Assembly (NCBI RefSeq): GCF_001265075.1
Contig: NZ_LFKO01000001.1
Location: 1,217,287-1,281,286 of the forward strand
DNA: 64,000 bases
Direction: 5' to 3'
DNA from: Salinicoccus sp. YB14-2
Lineage (GTDB): Bacteria; Bacillota; Bacilli; Staphylococcales; Salinicoccaceae
Of the stretch, positions 1 through 9,611 are shown piece after piece. The notes below the pieces were generated by a model. The model did no database searches, was not told the DNA's origin, and was given only the letters and a program-made list of their open reading frames with translations. The translations under genes were made by a program, and so were the position numbers. The stretch's first letter is position 1; each line of letters starts with the position of its first letter.

Positions 1-95
1 TTATTATGTGTATTATATTATTGCACTATTAAAAATAGTGTTTATATGCTAATATATGAAAACGTTCTATAATTTTTAATTCAGGAGGGAAAGAT

Positions 96-1442
96 TTGGA
101 GAAATCTCAATGGGGTTCTAAGATTGGTTTTATACTGGCTGCAGCCGGATCGGCGATAGGTCTGGGAGCACTGTGGCGCTTTCCCTACATGACGGCTGAA
201 CATGGCGGCGGGGCGTTCCTGCTTATGTTTCTGCTGTTCACATTAGTGGTCGGTTTACCTCTGTTATTATCGGAATTCGTCATCGGACGTGCCGGTGGCC
301 GAAATCCAATAGAAAGCTTCGAATATCTGGGTGGTAAAAGATGGTTCCGTCTGTTTGGCTGGAGCGGTAATATAGCGGTTATTTTGCTGTTGTCATTCTA
401 CAGTGTCATCGGAGGCTGGATATTACTGTATCTGTTTGTTGCATTTATCAATACAATCGGAATACTGCCAATTTCGGACTATGAAGGAATGTTTGGCCAG
501 ATTGTAACCAATCCGCTCTATGTAATATTAGGGCAGGGTGCATTCTTATTACTGACTGTTTTCATAGTTGCACAGGGTGTACAAAAAGGTTTGGAACGTG
601 CATCTAAAATAATGATGCCGTTATTATTCATATTGTTTTTAATAATTATTATCCGTTCATTGACATTGCCGAATGCAATGGAAGGTGTCTCATTCTTTTT
701 AACACCTTCATTTGAAAATATTGACTCTCAGGCAGTGCTGTATGCACTTGGACAATCGTTCTTTGCACTGAGTATCGGTGCGACAACAATGATTACTTAT
801 GCATCTTATCTGGATAATACACATAATTTAACCAAGTCGGCACTATATATCGTACTGATGAATATAACTATATCTGTCATGGCAGGCCTGGCTATATTCC
901 CTGCGATTGCATCGTTTGAAATGGAGAACGTGTTCGGTCCGGGACTGATATTCATAGTACTGCCGCAGGTGTTCAGTGAGATTGCCCTCGGCAATGTGTT
1001 TTATATACTATTTCTGATTGCATTCCTTTTTGCTACACTGACTTCCGCAATCTCCATGATTGAGATAAATGTGGCGAATGCGATTAAAGGTAATGAAAAT
1101 AAGAGAAAAATCATGGCCTATATTTTTGGTCTGATTGTGTTTATCGTGGGTGTTCCATCTGCTCTGTCGGAAGGTGTGCTGAATGATCTGCAGTTCTTTG
1201 CAGGAACAATATTTGATAACGTGGACTTTCTTGTATCGAATATGATACTGCCGCTGAACGCGCTCATTTCATCAATATTTGTCGGCTATATTCTGGAGCA
1301 TTCGGTAATTAAAAGCCAGGTCGGCGTTCTGAATAACAGTGCAATGTATCCGTTGTTCAAAGCATGGATCTTCTTACTGAAGTTCATATTGCCGGTCATC
1401 ATCGTTTTAGTATTCGTTATGAATATCATGAATTTCTTTTAA
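96..1442 (+). CDS. Sodium:neurotransmitter symporter (NSS/SNF) family amino acid transporter
   Basis: This 448-residue polytopic membrane protein belongs to the LeuT/MhsT-type family of sodium-coupled symporters. Residues 18-31 carry the family signature of the unwound TM1 (GSAIGLGALWRFPY), followed by the EHGGGAF segment. The length and roughly 11-12 hydrophobic segments match bacterial members of about 450 residues. Family knowledge suggests import of a neutral or aromatic amino acid with sodium; the substrate cannot be read from the sequence. The start is a TTG with a strong AGGAGGGA Shine-Dalgarno at 83-90. A TATAAT at 68-73 could be its -10 box, but no good -35 is visible. The gene is monocistronic, closed by a strong palindromic terminator. 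Confidence 0.9.
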   Translation: MEKSQWGSKIGFILAAAGSAIGLGALWRFPYMTAEHGGGAFLLMFLLFTLVVGLPLLLSEFVIGRAGGRNPIESFEYLGGKRWFRLFGWSGNIAVILLLSFYSVIGGWILLYLFVAFINTIGILPISDYEGMFGQIVTNPLYVILGQGAFLLLTVFIVAQGVQKGLERASKIMMPLLFILFLIIIIRSLTLPNAMEGVSFFLTPSFENIDSQAVLYALGQSFFALSIGATTMITYASYLDNTHNLTKSALYIVLMNITISVMAGLAIFPAIASFEMENVFGPGLIFIVLPQVFSEIALGNVFYILFLIAFLFATLTSAISMIEINVANAIKGNENKRKIMAYIFGLIVFIVGVPSALSEGVLNDLQFFAGTIFDNVDFLVSNMILPLNALISSIFVGYILEHSVIKSQVGVLNNSAMYPLFKAWIFLLKFILPVIIVLVFVMNIMNFF

Positions 1443-1451
1443 ATAATCAAG

Positions 1452-1488
1452 AAAAGGGTGTCAACCATTAATGGTTGACACCCTTTTT
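1452..1488 (+). terminator. Rho-independent terminator of the NSS symporter gene
   Basis: A perfect palindrome spans 1452-1487 (arms AAAAGGGTGTCAACCATT) and ends in a T-run, directly after the stop codon of the symporter gene. Confidence 0.9.
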
Positions 1489-1584
1489 GGGTGCGCCCGG
1501 GTCTCAGGCTGTGATTGATTAACAAATTTGTGATGAAGAAAAAATTATATACCGTTTAGTATATTTTCTATATAATAATACCGA

Positions 1585-1601
1585 TGTCAGATAATCTGAC
1601 A
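1585..1601 (+). promoter_or_regulatory. GlnR operator upstream of glnR-glnA
   Basis: The 17-mer TGTCAGATAATCTGACA is an exact match to the GlnR/TnrA consensus TGTNAN7TNACA and lies inside a 23-bp palindrome (1582-1604). It is 59 bp before the glnR start, as expected for autoregulation of glnRA. A TATAAT at 1571-1576 just upstream may be the -10 box, which would put the operator over the transcription start. Confidence 0.88.
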
Positions 1602-1659
1602 TCGATTATAAATATGGAAAAAAATGTGTTATTATGTTTTTATGGTTGAGGTGATAGTC

Positions 1660-1989
1660 TTGAATAATGATAAAAGTCGAAGGGATACACCTGTTTTCCC
1701 AATGTCGTCAGCGATAAAATTAACCGGCTTGACAGCTCGTCAAATACGCCATTACGAAACATGTGGGTTAATTGTACTTACAAGAAGTGAGGGTAACCAC
1801 AGATTATTTTCCATGAATAATCTCGAGGCACTTTTGACGATTAAACTTTTAATGGAAAAAGGTTTTACGATGAAAAGGATTGGGGAGATTCTCGACAAAG
1901 ATGATGACTATTCAACTAAAGATATTTTGAATTACAAAGAGCTGAAACAGTCCTTGCCAAACCGCGGAGATTTATCAAGATTTTTCTAA
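1660..1989 (+). CDS. glnR: Glutamine synthetase repressor GlnR (MerR family)
   Basis: This is a MerR-type winged-helix regulator that represses glnRA and other nitrogen genes when feedback-inhibited glutamine synthetase is present. Residues 19-50 hold the helix-turn-helix (LTARQIRHYE). The C-terminal GDLSRFF is the conserved GlnR tail that contacts glutamine synthetase. I chose the TTG at 1660, preceded by TTGAGGTGA at 1644-1652, giving 109 residues. An upstream start at 1624 would add an unconserved tail. The protein is shorter than the 135-residue B. subtilis GlnR, mostly in the linker before the tail. It is followed after 21 bp by glnA. Confidence 0.93.
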   Translation: MNNDKSRRDTPVFPMSSAIKLTGLTARQIRHYETCGLIVLTRSEGNHRLFSMNNLEALLTIKLLMEKGFTMKRIGEILDKDDDYSTKDILNYKELKQSLPNRGDLSRFF

Positions 1990-2010
1990 TAAAATACAGG
2001 AGAGTGAATG

Positions 2011-3348
2011 ATGAAGAACAATTACACGAGAGAAGACATTAAACGTATTGCTGAAAACGAGAATGTCAGGTACATCCGTCTGCAATTTACAGATATACTG
2101 GGGACTATTAAAAACGTCGAAGTGCCGATAAGCCAATTGGATAAAGCAATTGACGGTGAAATGATGTTCGATGGATCATCAATCGAGGGATTTGTTAGAA
2201 TTGAAGAGTCAGATATGTATTTAAAACCGGACTTGGAAACATGGTCAATATTCCCATGGACAGGCGGGAAAGGAAAAGTAGCAAGGTTAATCTGTGATAT
2301 TTATACAGTGGATAATGAGCCATTTGAGGGAGACCCCCGTACAAACTTAAAAAGAGTATTAAAAGAAATGGAAGATATGGGGTATTCTGCATTCAACTTA
2401 GGACCGGAGCCGGAATTCTTTTTATTTAAACTGGATGAAAACGGTCACCCTACAACAGAGTTAAATGATCAGGGTGGTTATTTTGATCTAGCACCTACTG
2501 ACTTAGGGGAGAACTGCCGTCGTGATATTGTGTTGGAGCTTGAGGATATGGGTTTTGAAATTGAGGCTTCCCACCATGAGGTAGCACAGGGGCAGCATGA
2601 AATTGATTTTAAATATGAAGATGCCATAAGTGCGTGTGACAATATTCAGACGTTTAAACTAGTCGTCAAAACTGTTGCAAGAAAGCATAATCTGCATGCG
2701 ACATTTATGCCTAAACCGCTATTTGGTTTAAATGGAAGTGGAATGCACTTCAATGTTTCATTATTCAGAGGGAAAGAAAATGCCTTTTATGATGAAAATG
2801 ATGAGTTTGGGCTGAGTCAGGAAATGCGTTATTTTATGGCAGGCATCTTAAGGCATGCGAGAGGTTTCACAGCTGTTTGCAATCCGATTGTAAATTCATA
2901 TAAACGACTGGTGCCAGGTTATGAAGCGCCAAGCTATATTGCATGGAGCGGTAAAAACCGTTCGCCATTGCTTAGAATACCTTCATCGAGAAAATTATCG
3001 ACCAGAGCTGAAATACGTTCAGTTGACCCCGCAGCAAACCCTTACCTGGCATTGGCTGTTATTTTGAAATCGGGGCTCGATGGTATTAAGAATGAGGTTA
3101 ATTTACCGGAACCGGTCAATCTGAACCTGTATGAGATGACGCGTGAAGAAAGAGAAGCAGTTGGTGTTGAAGACCTGCCATCTACTCTGTACACAGCTCT
3201 GAAAGCATTGAAGAAAGATGAAATCGTTCAAGATGCTCTCGGACCTCATATATCCAAACAATTTCACAGCAATAAAAGCATTGAATGGGATATGTACCGT
3301 GCCCAAGTGACGGATTGGGAATTAAAACAATATTTGAATCAATATTAA
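2011..3348 (+). CDS. glnA: Type I glutamine synthetase
   Basis: It makes glutamine from glutamate, ammonia and ATP and is the main ammonia-assimilating enzyme. The protein (445 residues from the second ATG) is nearly colinear with B. subtilis GlnA. It has DGSSIEGF near residue 55, the GPEPEFFLF metal/glutamate segment, NGSGMHFN and RSPLLRIP. No adenylylation-site insert is seen, in line with the GSI-alpha class controlled by feedback and by GlnR. Two ATGs are adjacent (2008 and 2011); AGGAG at 1998-2002 favours the second. It is co-transcribed with glnR and ends at a bidirectional terminator. Confidence 0.97.
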   Translation: MKNNYTREDIKRIAENENVRYIRLQFTDILGTIKNVEVPISQLDKAIDGEMMFDGSSIEGFVRIEESDMYLKPDLETWSIFPWTGGKGKVARLICDIYTVDNEPFEGDPRTNLKRVLKEMEDMGYSAFNLGPEPEFFLFKLDENGHPTTELNDQGGYFDLAPTDLGENCRRDIVLELEDMGFEIEASHHEVAQGQHEIDFKYEDAISACDNIQTFKLVVKTVARKHNLHATFMPKPLFGLNGSGMHFNVSLFRGKENAFYDENDEFGLSQEMRYFMAGILRHARGFTAVCNPIVNSYKRLVPGYEAPSYIAWSGKNRSPLLRIPSSRKLSTRAEIRSVDPAANPYLALAVILKSGLDGIKNEVNLPEPVNLNLYEMTREEREAVGVEDLPSTLYTALKALKKDEIVQDALGPHISKQFHSNKSIEWDMYRAQVTDWELKQYLNQY

Positions 3349-3352
3349 TATA

Positions 3353-3389
3353 AAGAAGCCTGATTGACATTTTGTCAATCAGGCTTCTT
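3353..3389. terminator. Bidirectional terminator between glnA and the convergent DUF4129 gene
   Basis: A 17-bp perfect stem (AAGAAGCCTGATTGACA and its complement) has a 3-nt loop. It overlaps the last codons of the minus-strand gene ending at 3375, so it can serve both convergent units. Confidence 0.85.
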
Positions 3390-4565
3390 GCTCAGTATAT
3401 ATTTAAATTCTTTAATATAATTTTTCAGCAGCTTGAATTCTACTTCAGATAACACTTTGTCTTTATAGCGCATCTTTTGATAATACTGAAGCTTGGAGAT
3501 TGAAATATGCTCATCCAGTGACAGACGGCTGAACCATTGTTCGATTGTTTCATCGTGGTACCTGCCGCAGCCTTTTGCTGAGGCCCATTTTTCAAAATCA
3601 AAGTACATCCTGCGGACTTTGTCGGCAGGTGCTTTTTTATTTCTCGGTTTATATGTTTTGGCACGATCAGCAAATGTGTGTTTATAGGCAGCTGATTTTT
3701 CTTCTGTGACAATATCCCGTTTTTTAAAATATAAATAGATGAACACGATGAGTGCGATGACAATTGCTGCGATGATAATCGGACCGAATGGAATACTCAA
3801 GGTCTGATTGGTCGAAGAGACGACTTCTTCAGGTGATTCATATCCATCCAGTTCAGTGTCCTCCTCTTCCAATAAATTCTCCGGGTAATCCAGTTCTACA
3901 TTCTCTAAAAATGCAAAAACAGGTCTCAGCAGAAAAACAAATGCATTCAGCAGAAAGATTACGACATAGCTTAAACCGAATATAATGAATTTATATATGT
4001 ATCCGATTGAAAAAGAGAGCGCCAGAAATACTGCAGTGAAAATTGAGACGACTTTCAAATATGACGATAAACCATAGCCGCTGTCCATGGCGAGGCTGAT
4101 GAACTTACTCACGATATATCCTATTACGGCAATCACGAAAATGATATTGAATGTACTTAAGTTCTCATCGACCTGTGCTGTGGAAAGCATGGTGATGAGG
4201 ATGAGCCATATCAGTGATGTGAGGATAGACAGAGGAGCGAGCGTGTCAGATACACTGTAATGCAGCTGCTCCAGACGCCATACAGGCAAGGTGCTGATCA
4301 ACAATGCAGAAAGGAAATAACCCCCTGTAAACATCAGAATAATGAATGTCACCGGTACCAGAACATAGATGTATTTTGCCTGAAACTTCAAGTTGATCAG
4401 ATGGCTGATTATATACTGGACTAGTACAACTATAAGAAAAATGAATACATTATTTCTGTCATCTGCCGCGTTATGAATATTTAAAAACAAGTAAATCATC
4501 AGAATAAAAGCCATTTCCACAAGGTATACACTTAAAAATGACGTGTGATATTTTAAGAGACTCAT
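3375..4565 (-). CDS. DUF4129-type membrane protein of the MoxR-DUF58 operon
   Basis: A 396-residue membrane protein with about six to seven hydrophobic segments in residues 1-220, an acidic linker, another TM segment near residues 258-283 and a basic cytosolic C-terminal domain (about 300-390). That domain resembles DUF4129, which ends transglutaminase-like proteins such as B. subtilis YebA. Those relatives are around 700 residues and carry a transglutaminase core between the membrane parts. I see no such core and no Cys-His-Asp triad here, so this is a short variant. It starts inside the stop of the DUF58 gene (ATGA overlap), so translation is coupled. The function is unknown. Confidence 0.75.
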   Translation of the reverse strand: MSLLKYHTSFLSVYLVEMAFILMIYLFLNIHNAADDRNNVFIFLIVVLVQYIISHLINLKFQAKYIYVLVPVTFIILMFTGGYFLSALLISTLPVWRLEQLHYSVSDTLAPLSILTSLIWLILITMLSTAQVDENLSTFNIIFVIAVIGYIVSKFISLAMDSGYGLSSYLKVVSIFTAVFLALSFSIGYIYKFIIFGLSYVVIFLLNAFVFLLRPVFAFLENVELDYPENLLEEEDTELDGYESPEEVVSSTNQTLSIPFGPIIIAAIVIALIVFIYLYFKKRDIVTEEKSAAYKHTFADRAKTYKPRNKKAPADKVRRMYFDFEKWASAKGCGRYHDETIEQWFSRLSLDEHISISKLQYYQKMRYKDKVLSEVEFKLLKNYIKEFKYILSKKPD

Positions 4566-5779
4566 TTGCCGCCCCCCTGTAAAGCACTCAATTTAAAAGG
4601 CTCCAGACCATGTTCATTCAACTGGTAGATGACCGTGCCTCTGTCGATATACATTTGCAGTTCTTTAACCATTAAAGCGTCTACTTCTCCTGTAAAGATG
4701 ATGTGGGTCGGTGTCTTTTCAGTCTGTTGTACAAATTTCAGGAAACGGTCAAAGCTGATTGTATATGTGACGGTTTTAATACGCGCCAATGCTTCAAGTG
4801 TTGTTCTGTAATGCAGTGTTCCTGAACTTTCCGGAATGGTAAAAAAATGATGTTGGTCAAAAGTCCGCATGTTGGCCATTAATTTAAACGGGATATTCTG
4901 TTTAGTGATCTCTCCAAATATGTATGCCAATTTTTCAAAGATGATTTCAATATTATTTGGAGGAGCGAATGATTTCTCCGACCGCAGGTTTATTAAAAAC
5001 AACCAGGACATGCGGGTCGTCCTTTCGTATTCTTTTGTCATCAGTTCGCCGCTCCGCGCACTCAGTTTCCAGTGGACATCACGCAGACTGTCAGTCCTTT
5101 CATATGGTCTGCTGCCGTTTGCGAGTAAAGGATCATGGAATAAAGTATTCTTTTCCAAATATAAGCCCTGTTCGATTTTTGTTTTCAGAGGCTGGTTATG
5201 AAGTGCATAACGGTCAGGATAGACGAGTATCTCATGGTTTGAATGACCGACTTGTTCAAGCAGGATATCACCGAATCCGTAAAGACGGGGGATGCTGATT
5301 TTAGTATTTATAATCTTGCTCGTGCCCCGGTTTTTCGCTTCGAAAGGGACTTCTATCACTGTTGATTTCCTGGGAAATACTGTGAACATAAAAGTGCTTT
5401 CTGTAACATTTCTGATTTTCAGTGCCTGGTCGTTGTGAAATTTAATGTCGTCACCGGCTGAGATATGGATTCGTGCCGATAGGATGGGAAGCCATCCTCT
5501 TTGAATGATTTTGAATTGTACAGTACCTTCCTGTCCTTTATACTTTCTGATCTGTTTCGGCAATATTTCAGCTGTCAGACGGACGGTAACATATTTTTCA
5601 TAAATTAAATTCAGAATGGTCATTGCAATGACAATCCCTATGATCAGCTGCAACCATCCATTTAAATTCACTGTGAATAAAAGATTGAATATAATCATCA
5701 CAGCGATGATGAAAAATAGCAGGGCTTCAATTTTAGAATCTGTATGGACGACTCTATACTTCATCCCGTGTGACCCCAT
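4562..5779 (-). CDS. DUF58 domain protein (YeaD-like)
   Basis: This protein has two N-terminal TM helices (about residues 18-57), a beta-rich middle part, and a C-terminal von Willebrand A-like DUF58 domain. The domain carries the signature RPYERTDSLRDVHWKLSAR near residue 225. DUF58 proteins are encoded with MoxR ATPases and are thought to act in assembly or maturation of envelope proteins. The start at 5779 lies within the end of the MoxR gene. An ATG five codons later (5764) is also possible because neither has a clear ribosome binding site. This fits translational coupling. Confidence 0.85.
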   Translation of the reverse strand: MGSHGMKYRVVHTDSKIEALLFFIIAVMIIFNLLFTVNLNGWLQLIIGIVIAMTILNLIYEKYVTVRLTAEILPKQIRKYKGQEGTVQFKIIQRGWLPILSARIHISAGDDIKFHNDQALKIRNVTESTFMFTVFPRKSTVIEVPFEAKNRGTSKIINTKISIPRLYGFGDILLEQVGHSNHEILVYPDRYALHNQPLKTKIEQGLYLEKNTLFHDPLLANGSRPYERTDSLRDVHWKLSARSGELMTKEYERTTRMSWLFLINLRSEKSFAPPNNIEIIFEKLAYIFGEITKQNIPFKLMANMRTFDQHHFFTIPESSGTLHYRTTLEALARIKTVTYTISFDRFLKFVQQTEKTPTHIIFTGEVDALMVKELQMYIDRGTVIYQLNEHGLEPFKLSALQGGGK

Positions 5780-6710
5780 ATTCGACCGGTACTTCTGTCT
5801 GATTTAGAATTGTATCAATCACTTCATCGTGATTGGTCAAAGTCATTCCCTCGATGTTGAGGACGATTCGGTGCGAAAGAACATAAGGCGCGATATATTT
5901 TACATCATCAGGAGTCACATAGTCTCTTCCATTAATCAGAGCAGTTCCGATACTTGCCTGCATCAGAGCGATTGTACCACGCGGTGAAGCGCCGAGTTCA
6001 ATATGTTCATGGTTGCGCGTCCGATGAACCAGGTTGATAATATAATCTTTAACGGCATCATTAATATCTATATTACCGGCCATATCCTGTATTTCTTTTA
6101 TTGTTTCCAAAGTCAGCACCTGTTCTATGGCGGCATGTATCTCTGTATTCCTGTGAAGATCAAGCATCAATCGTTCATTTTCAAATGAAGGATAACCGAG
6201 ATCTATTTTCAAAAAGAAACGGTCCATCTGGGCTTCGGGTAAATCGAATGTTCCCTGTTTGGATTCGATCGGGTTTTGTGTTGCAAGTACAATGAACGGC
6301 TCCTCAATCGGATAGGTTTTACCGTCGACGGTGACTTGGCTTTCTTCCATTACTTCAAGAAGTGCTGACTGTGTACGCGGTGTTGCACGGTTGATTTCAT
6401 CTGCCAGCAGAATATTTGTTTTCACAGGACCGAGCTGCAGTTCGAATTCTTTCGTCTTTGGATTATATATATTCATACCGGTAATATCTGTCGGAAGAAC
6501 ATCCGGTGTGAATTGAACTCTCGAAAAAGTTCCGCCCATCACTTGTGATACTGATTTCGACAGGACGGTCTTCCCGGTACCGGGAACACTTTCAAACAGT
6601 ATATGCCCCTTTTGTATAATACTGATGAAAATAAGGTCCACCACTTCTTCCTGCCCGACAATCACTTTGCCAATTTCTTTTTTCAAATCATTTAAATATG
6701 TAAGCGCCAC
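5754..6710 (-). CDS. MoxR-family AAA+ ATPase (YeaC-like)
   Basis: A 318-residue AAA+ ATPase with Walker A (SVPGTGKT, residues 41-48), Walker B (LLADEINRA, from about residue 101) and sensor 1 (ATQNPIE). The C-terminal lid has SPRGTIALMQA. MoxR proteins act as chaperone-like ATPases together with DUF58 or VWA partners. The translation start is GTG at 6710, with AAAGGGG about 11 bp upstream. It is the first gene of a three-gene overlapping operon (MoxR, DUF58, DUF4129) on the minus strand. Confidence 0.9.
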   Translation of the reverse strand: MALTYLNDLKKEIGKVIVGQEEVVDLIFISIIQKGHILFESVPGTGKTVLSKSVSQVMGGTFSRVQFTPDVLPTDITGMNIYNPKTKEFELQLGPVKTNILLADEINRATPRTQSALLEVMEESQVTVDGKTYPIEEPFIVLATQNPIESKQGTFDLPEAQMDRFFLKIDLGYPSFENERLMLDLHRNTEIHAAIEQVLTLETIKEIQDMAGNIDINDAVKDYIINLVHRTRNHEHIELGASPRGTIALMQASIGTALINGRDYVTPDDVKYIAPYVLSHRIVLNIEGMTLTNHDEVIDTILNQTEVPVEYGVTRDEV

Positions 6711-6867
6711 TTTAAATTATCCCCTTTATTTGTAAATTCAGTTAATAGTATAACAGAGCGTTCATTGTATGGAAAAGATTAATAGCAATAGTGTTCGACA
6801 TTTACCCGTTTATGTGAGAAACTTTAATATAAATGATAGACGAAAACCGCTTTGAAGGAGGCGCATT

Positions 6868-7968
6868 ATGTCCGTTGTAATTTTTGATGTTGATGGAGTA
6901 TTTTTAAGTGAAGAAAGATGTTTTGATGTTGCTGCATTGTCTGTACATGAACTGCTTTTTAACCCAAGATATTTAAATTTAACTCAGGAAAAATTTAAAA
7001 CATCTTATACAGATGAAGAAATTGCAGAAATTAGAAGTAAGATCTTTTTAGACGATAAAGTTCTAAGCCGATATAAAGAGATGGGATTAAACTCTAACTG
7101 GGACATGTTATACATATCGTTCTCGATTATATATATCAATCTGCTGAAAGACGCGGGCATCAATATAAGTAATGTCAATATAAATAACCTTTATGAAATG
7201 GGCGAAATGCTGGGCGATGCTGAGCCTGACTACAGTAAAGTTTTAGAATTTCTTGATGGTGATGAATACACTAAAGAAACAATTTACGAAGGTCTGGTGA
7301 ACTATGCAACTTCATTGAAGTTCTTAAATGAAAAAGACGATTTTAAAACAAACAGTAAACTATGGCATTTAGGCCAGCACATCTACCAGGAGTGGTACCT
7401 TGGCAGTGAAAGAATGAGAGTGAAGGACAGCGAACTTCCTATAGAAGGTGATAAAGAAGGTTTCCTTCACCAGGAAGAATGGCTTGCTCCGGTTGAAAAA
7501 ATCGAAACTATGCTGAAAAATCTGCTGGATGCAGATCAGACAATCGGTATTGCGACAGGTCGTTCAAGAGAAGAAACCCTTATTCCTTTTGAAGCGGCAG
7601 GGCTGCTTGAATATTTTGAGGATCAGAGAATTTCCACTGCCTCCGAAGTTAAAGAAGCGGAAGCGAGAGAAGGTGTGGACCGTCAATTGTCCAAACCGCA
7701 TCCTTACAGCTATTTATGGACACTTTACGAACACAATGAAGAATACTTTATACAGTCCACAGAAGGAGAAAACGTCTCTGAAGAGAAGGTTTATGTTGTC
7801 GGTGACTCAGTAGCGGATTACTTCTGTTCTGAGAAGATGGAAGTTGAATTCATAGGGACGCTGACAGGTTTGACCGGAGATGATATCATCCCGACATTTA
7901 TAGAACTCGGTGTTTCAAGGGACAATCTGGTACCGGATGTTCTGCATGTTGAAAGCTTGGTTGAATAA
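6868..7968 (+). CDS. HAD-superfamily hydrolase with large cap domain
   Basis: This 366-residue protein has all four HAD motifs. D7 and D9 are in DVDG (motif I), GIATGRS lies near residue 228 (motif II), the SKPHP lysine near 274 (motif III) and VVGDSVADY near 311 (motif IV). About 190 residues separate motif I from motif II, a very large, mostly helical cap that would confer substrate choice. A good Shine-Dalgarno (GAAGGAGGCG, 6854-6863) precedes the ATG. It faces serA and an aminotransferase across a shared terminator. A phosphoserine phosphatase role is possible but unproven; it resembles no classical SerB in length. Confidence 0.8.
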   Translation: MSVVIFDVDGVFLSEERCFDVAALSVHELLFNPRYLNLTQEKFKTSYTDEEIAEIRSKIFLDDKVLSRYKEMGLNSNWDMLYISFSIIYINLLKDAGINISNVNINNLYEMGEMLGDAEPDYSKVLEFLDGDEYTKETIYEGLVNYATSLKFLNEKDDFKTNSKLWHLGQHIYQEWYLGSERMRVKDSELPIEGDKEGFLHQEEWLAPVEKIETMLKNLLDADQTIGIATGRSREETLIPFEAAGLLEYFEDQRISTASEVKEAEAREGVDRQLSKPHPYSYLWTLYEHNEEYFIQSTEGENVSEEKVYVVGDSVADYFCSEKMEVEFIGTLTGLTGDDIIPTFIELGVSRDNLVPDVLHVESLVE

Positions 7969-7972
7969 AAAT

Positions 7973-8012
7973 AAAAGCACCGCAGAAATTTTTGAATTTC
8001 TGCGGTGCTTTT
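7973..8012. terminator. Bidirectional terminator between the HAD gene and serA
   Basis: An 18-bp perfect stem (AAAAGCACCGCAGAAATT) has a TTTG loop and flanking A and T runs. It sits 4 bp after the HAD stop and 7 bp after the end of serA on the opposite strand. Confidence 0.9.
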
Positions 8013-8018
8013 CATTTT

Positions 8019-9611
8019 TTATAGTTGTAAATCCACCTGACGTACATTTTTGAATCCATCTATATTCTTTAAATCTTCCAATGCCTCTTCACTCACTGCG
8101 GAATCCAAAGATAATGAGAGCAGTGCAGCGCCGCCTTCATTGGATCTGCCAAGCTGCATGCTGGCGATGTTGACGGCATGTTTGCCCAGGATGACTCCCA
8201 TGTCACCGATTACGCCGGGGCGGTCCATATGATTGATGATGAGTATATGACGTGTCGGTTTGATGTCGACCTGATAGTCATCCACTTTTACGATGCGTTC
8301 ACCATATCCATCGAGGACACTTGCGCCAAGAACGAGATTTTCTTCATTATTGGATAATTCAACTTCAAGGTAGTTATTATAGCCTTTTGTTTTTCCTTTT
8401 TTCTCAACTTTATAAGTGACATCCTGTTCCTGAAGGAAATAGAGTGCATTGATGATATTTACACTTTCGCCGAAATGTGGACTCAGTAAGCTCGCGATAA
8501 ATGAACGGGTGAGCATACTTGTGTCATCGACTGCAATATCGCCATGGTATTTGAGCCTGATCTCATTCGGCGGCTGATTCATCAGCTGAATACCGACAGA
8601 GCCCATGTGACTTGAAATGTTGATATAAGGTTTCAGTTCCTTGCTGATATTTTCACTGATACGCGGTGCGTTGACTGCGTGAATGATTGTATTGTTCTCG
8701 AGTATCTGGATGATTTCCCCGGAAATGCTGACTGCTACTTTTTCCTGGGCTTCGATTGTCGAAGCGCCGAGGTGAGGTGTCACAACAACGTTTGGATGTG
8801 AAAGCAGCTCCATTTCAGTCGGAGGTTCCTCTTCGAATACATCTAATGCTGCACCTCCGATTTTATCTTCTTTCAAAGCCGTCAGCAGATCTGCTTCATC
8901 AATGATACCGCCGCGTGCGACGTTGATCAGTCGGAGATTCGGTTTACAGTTTTCAAAGAAAGCCTCTCCGACAATACCTTTCGTCTGCGGAGTAAGCGGC
9001 GTGTGCACTGTAACAAAGTCAGCGACTTTCGAAATCTCATCCACTTCCATCTTTTCTATTTCTGATTCCTTTGCTTTTTCATCTGATAGATAAGGATCAA
9101 AAGCGACTATTTTCATACCGAAGACTTGAGCACGTCTTGCAACACCGAAACCGATTTTACCAAGGCCGATGATGCCGAGAGTCTTGCCATATAATTCGAT
9201 CCCTTTATGTGCACTGCGGTTCCAAACGCCTTCTGACAGTTCTTTATGAGCTTCGGGAATATCTCTGGCAAGGGAGAGCATCATCGCCATAGTGTGCTCT
9301 GTAGCGGAGATGGTATTACCATCCGGTGCGTTTATAACAATCACCCCGAGTTTGGTCGCTGCATCGATATCGATATTATCAACGCCGACACCGGCACGTG
9401 CCACCACCCTCAATGAGCGGGCATGCTGAATGATTCTTTCTGTGATTTTAGTCTGGCTTCGTACGATGACGGCATGATAATCATAAACGATTTTTATGAT
9501 TTCATCTTCTGTAAGTCCGGTATTGATATCCACCTGATAATTTGGGTGGTTGATCAGCTCACTGATACCATCTTCACTTACCGGATCCAGAACAAGAACT
9601 TTATAAGTCAT
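8019..9611 (-). CDS. serA: D-3-phosphoglycerate dehydrogenase
   Basis: It oxidises 3-phosphoglycerate to 3-phosphohydroxypyruvate, the first step of serine synthesis. The 530-residue protein has the long SerA layout: catalytic and NAD domains with GLGKIG at 149-154, the NVARGGIIDE and TPHLGAST segments, an intervening ASB-like domain, and a C-terminal ACT domain (HILIINHMDRPGVIGDMG). I chose ATG 9611, with CCTCCT (minus-strand AGGAGG) at 9621-9626, over an upstream start that adds a basic unconserved tail. The start lies inside the upstream aminotransferase gene (11-bp overlap), so the two are coupled. Confidence 0.95.
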   Translation of the reverse strand: MTYKVLVLDPVSEDGISELINHPNYQVDINTGLTEDEIIKIVYDYHAVIVRSQTKITERIIQHARSLRVVARAGVGVDNIDIDAATKLGVIVINAPDGNTISATEHTMAMMLSLARDIPEAHKELSEGVWNRSAHKGIELYGKTLGIIGLGKIGFGVARRAQVFGMKIVAFDPYLSDEKAKESEIEKMEVDEISKVADFVTVHTPLTPQTKGIVGEAFFENCKPNLRLINVARGGIIDEADLLTALKEDKIGGAALDVFEEEPPTEMELLSHPNVVVTPHLGASTIEAQEKVAVSISGEIIQILENNTIIHAVNAPRISENISKELKPYINISSHMGSVGIQLMNQPPNEIRLKYHGDIAVDDTSMLTRSFIASLLSPHFGESVNIINALYFLQEQDVTYKVEKKGKTKGYNNYLEVELSNNEENLVLGASVLDGYGERIVKVDDYQVDIKPTRHILIINHMDRPGVIGDMGVILGKHAVNIASMQLGRSNEGGAALLSLSLDSAVSEEALEDLKNIDGFKNVRQVDLQL

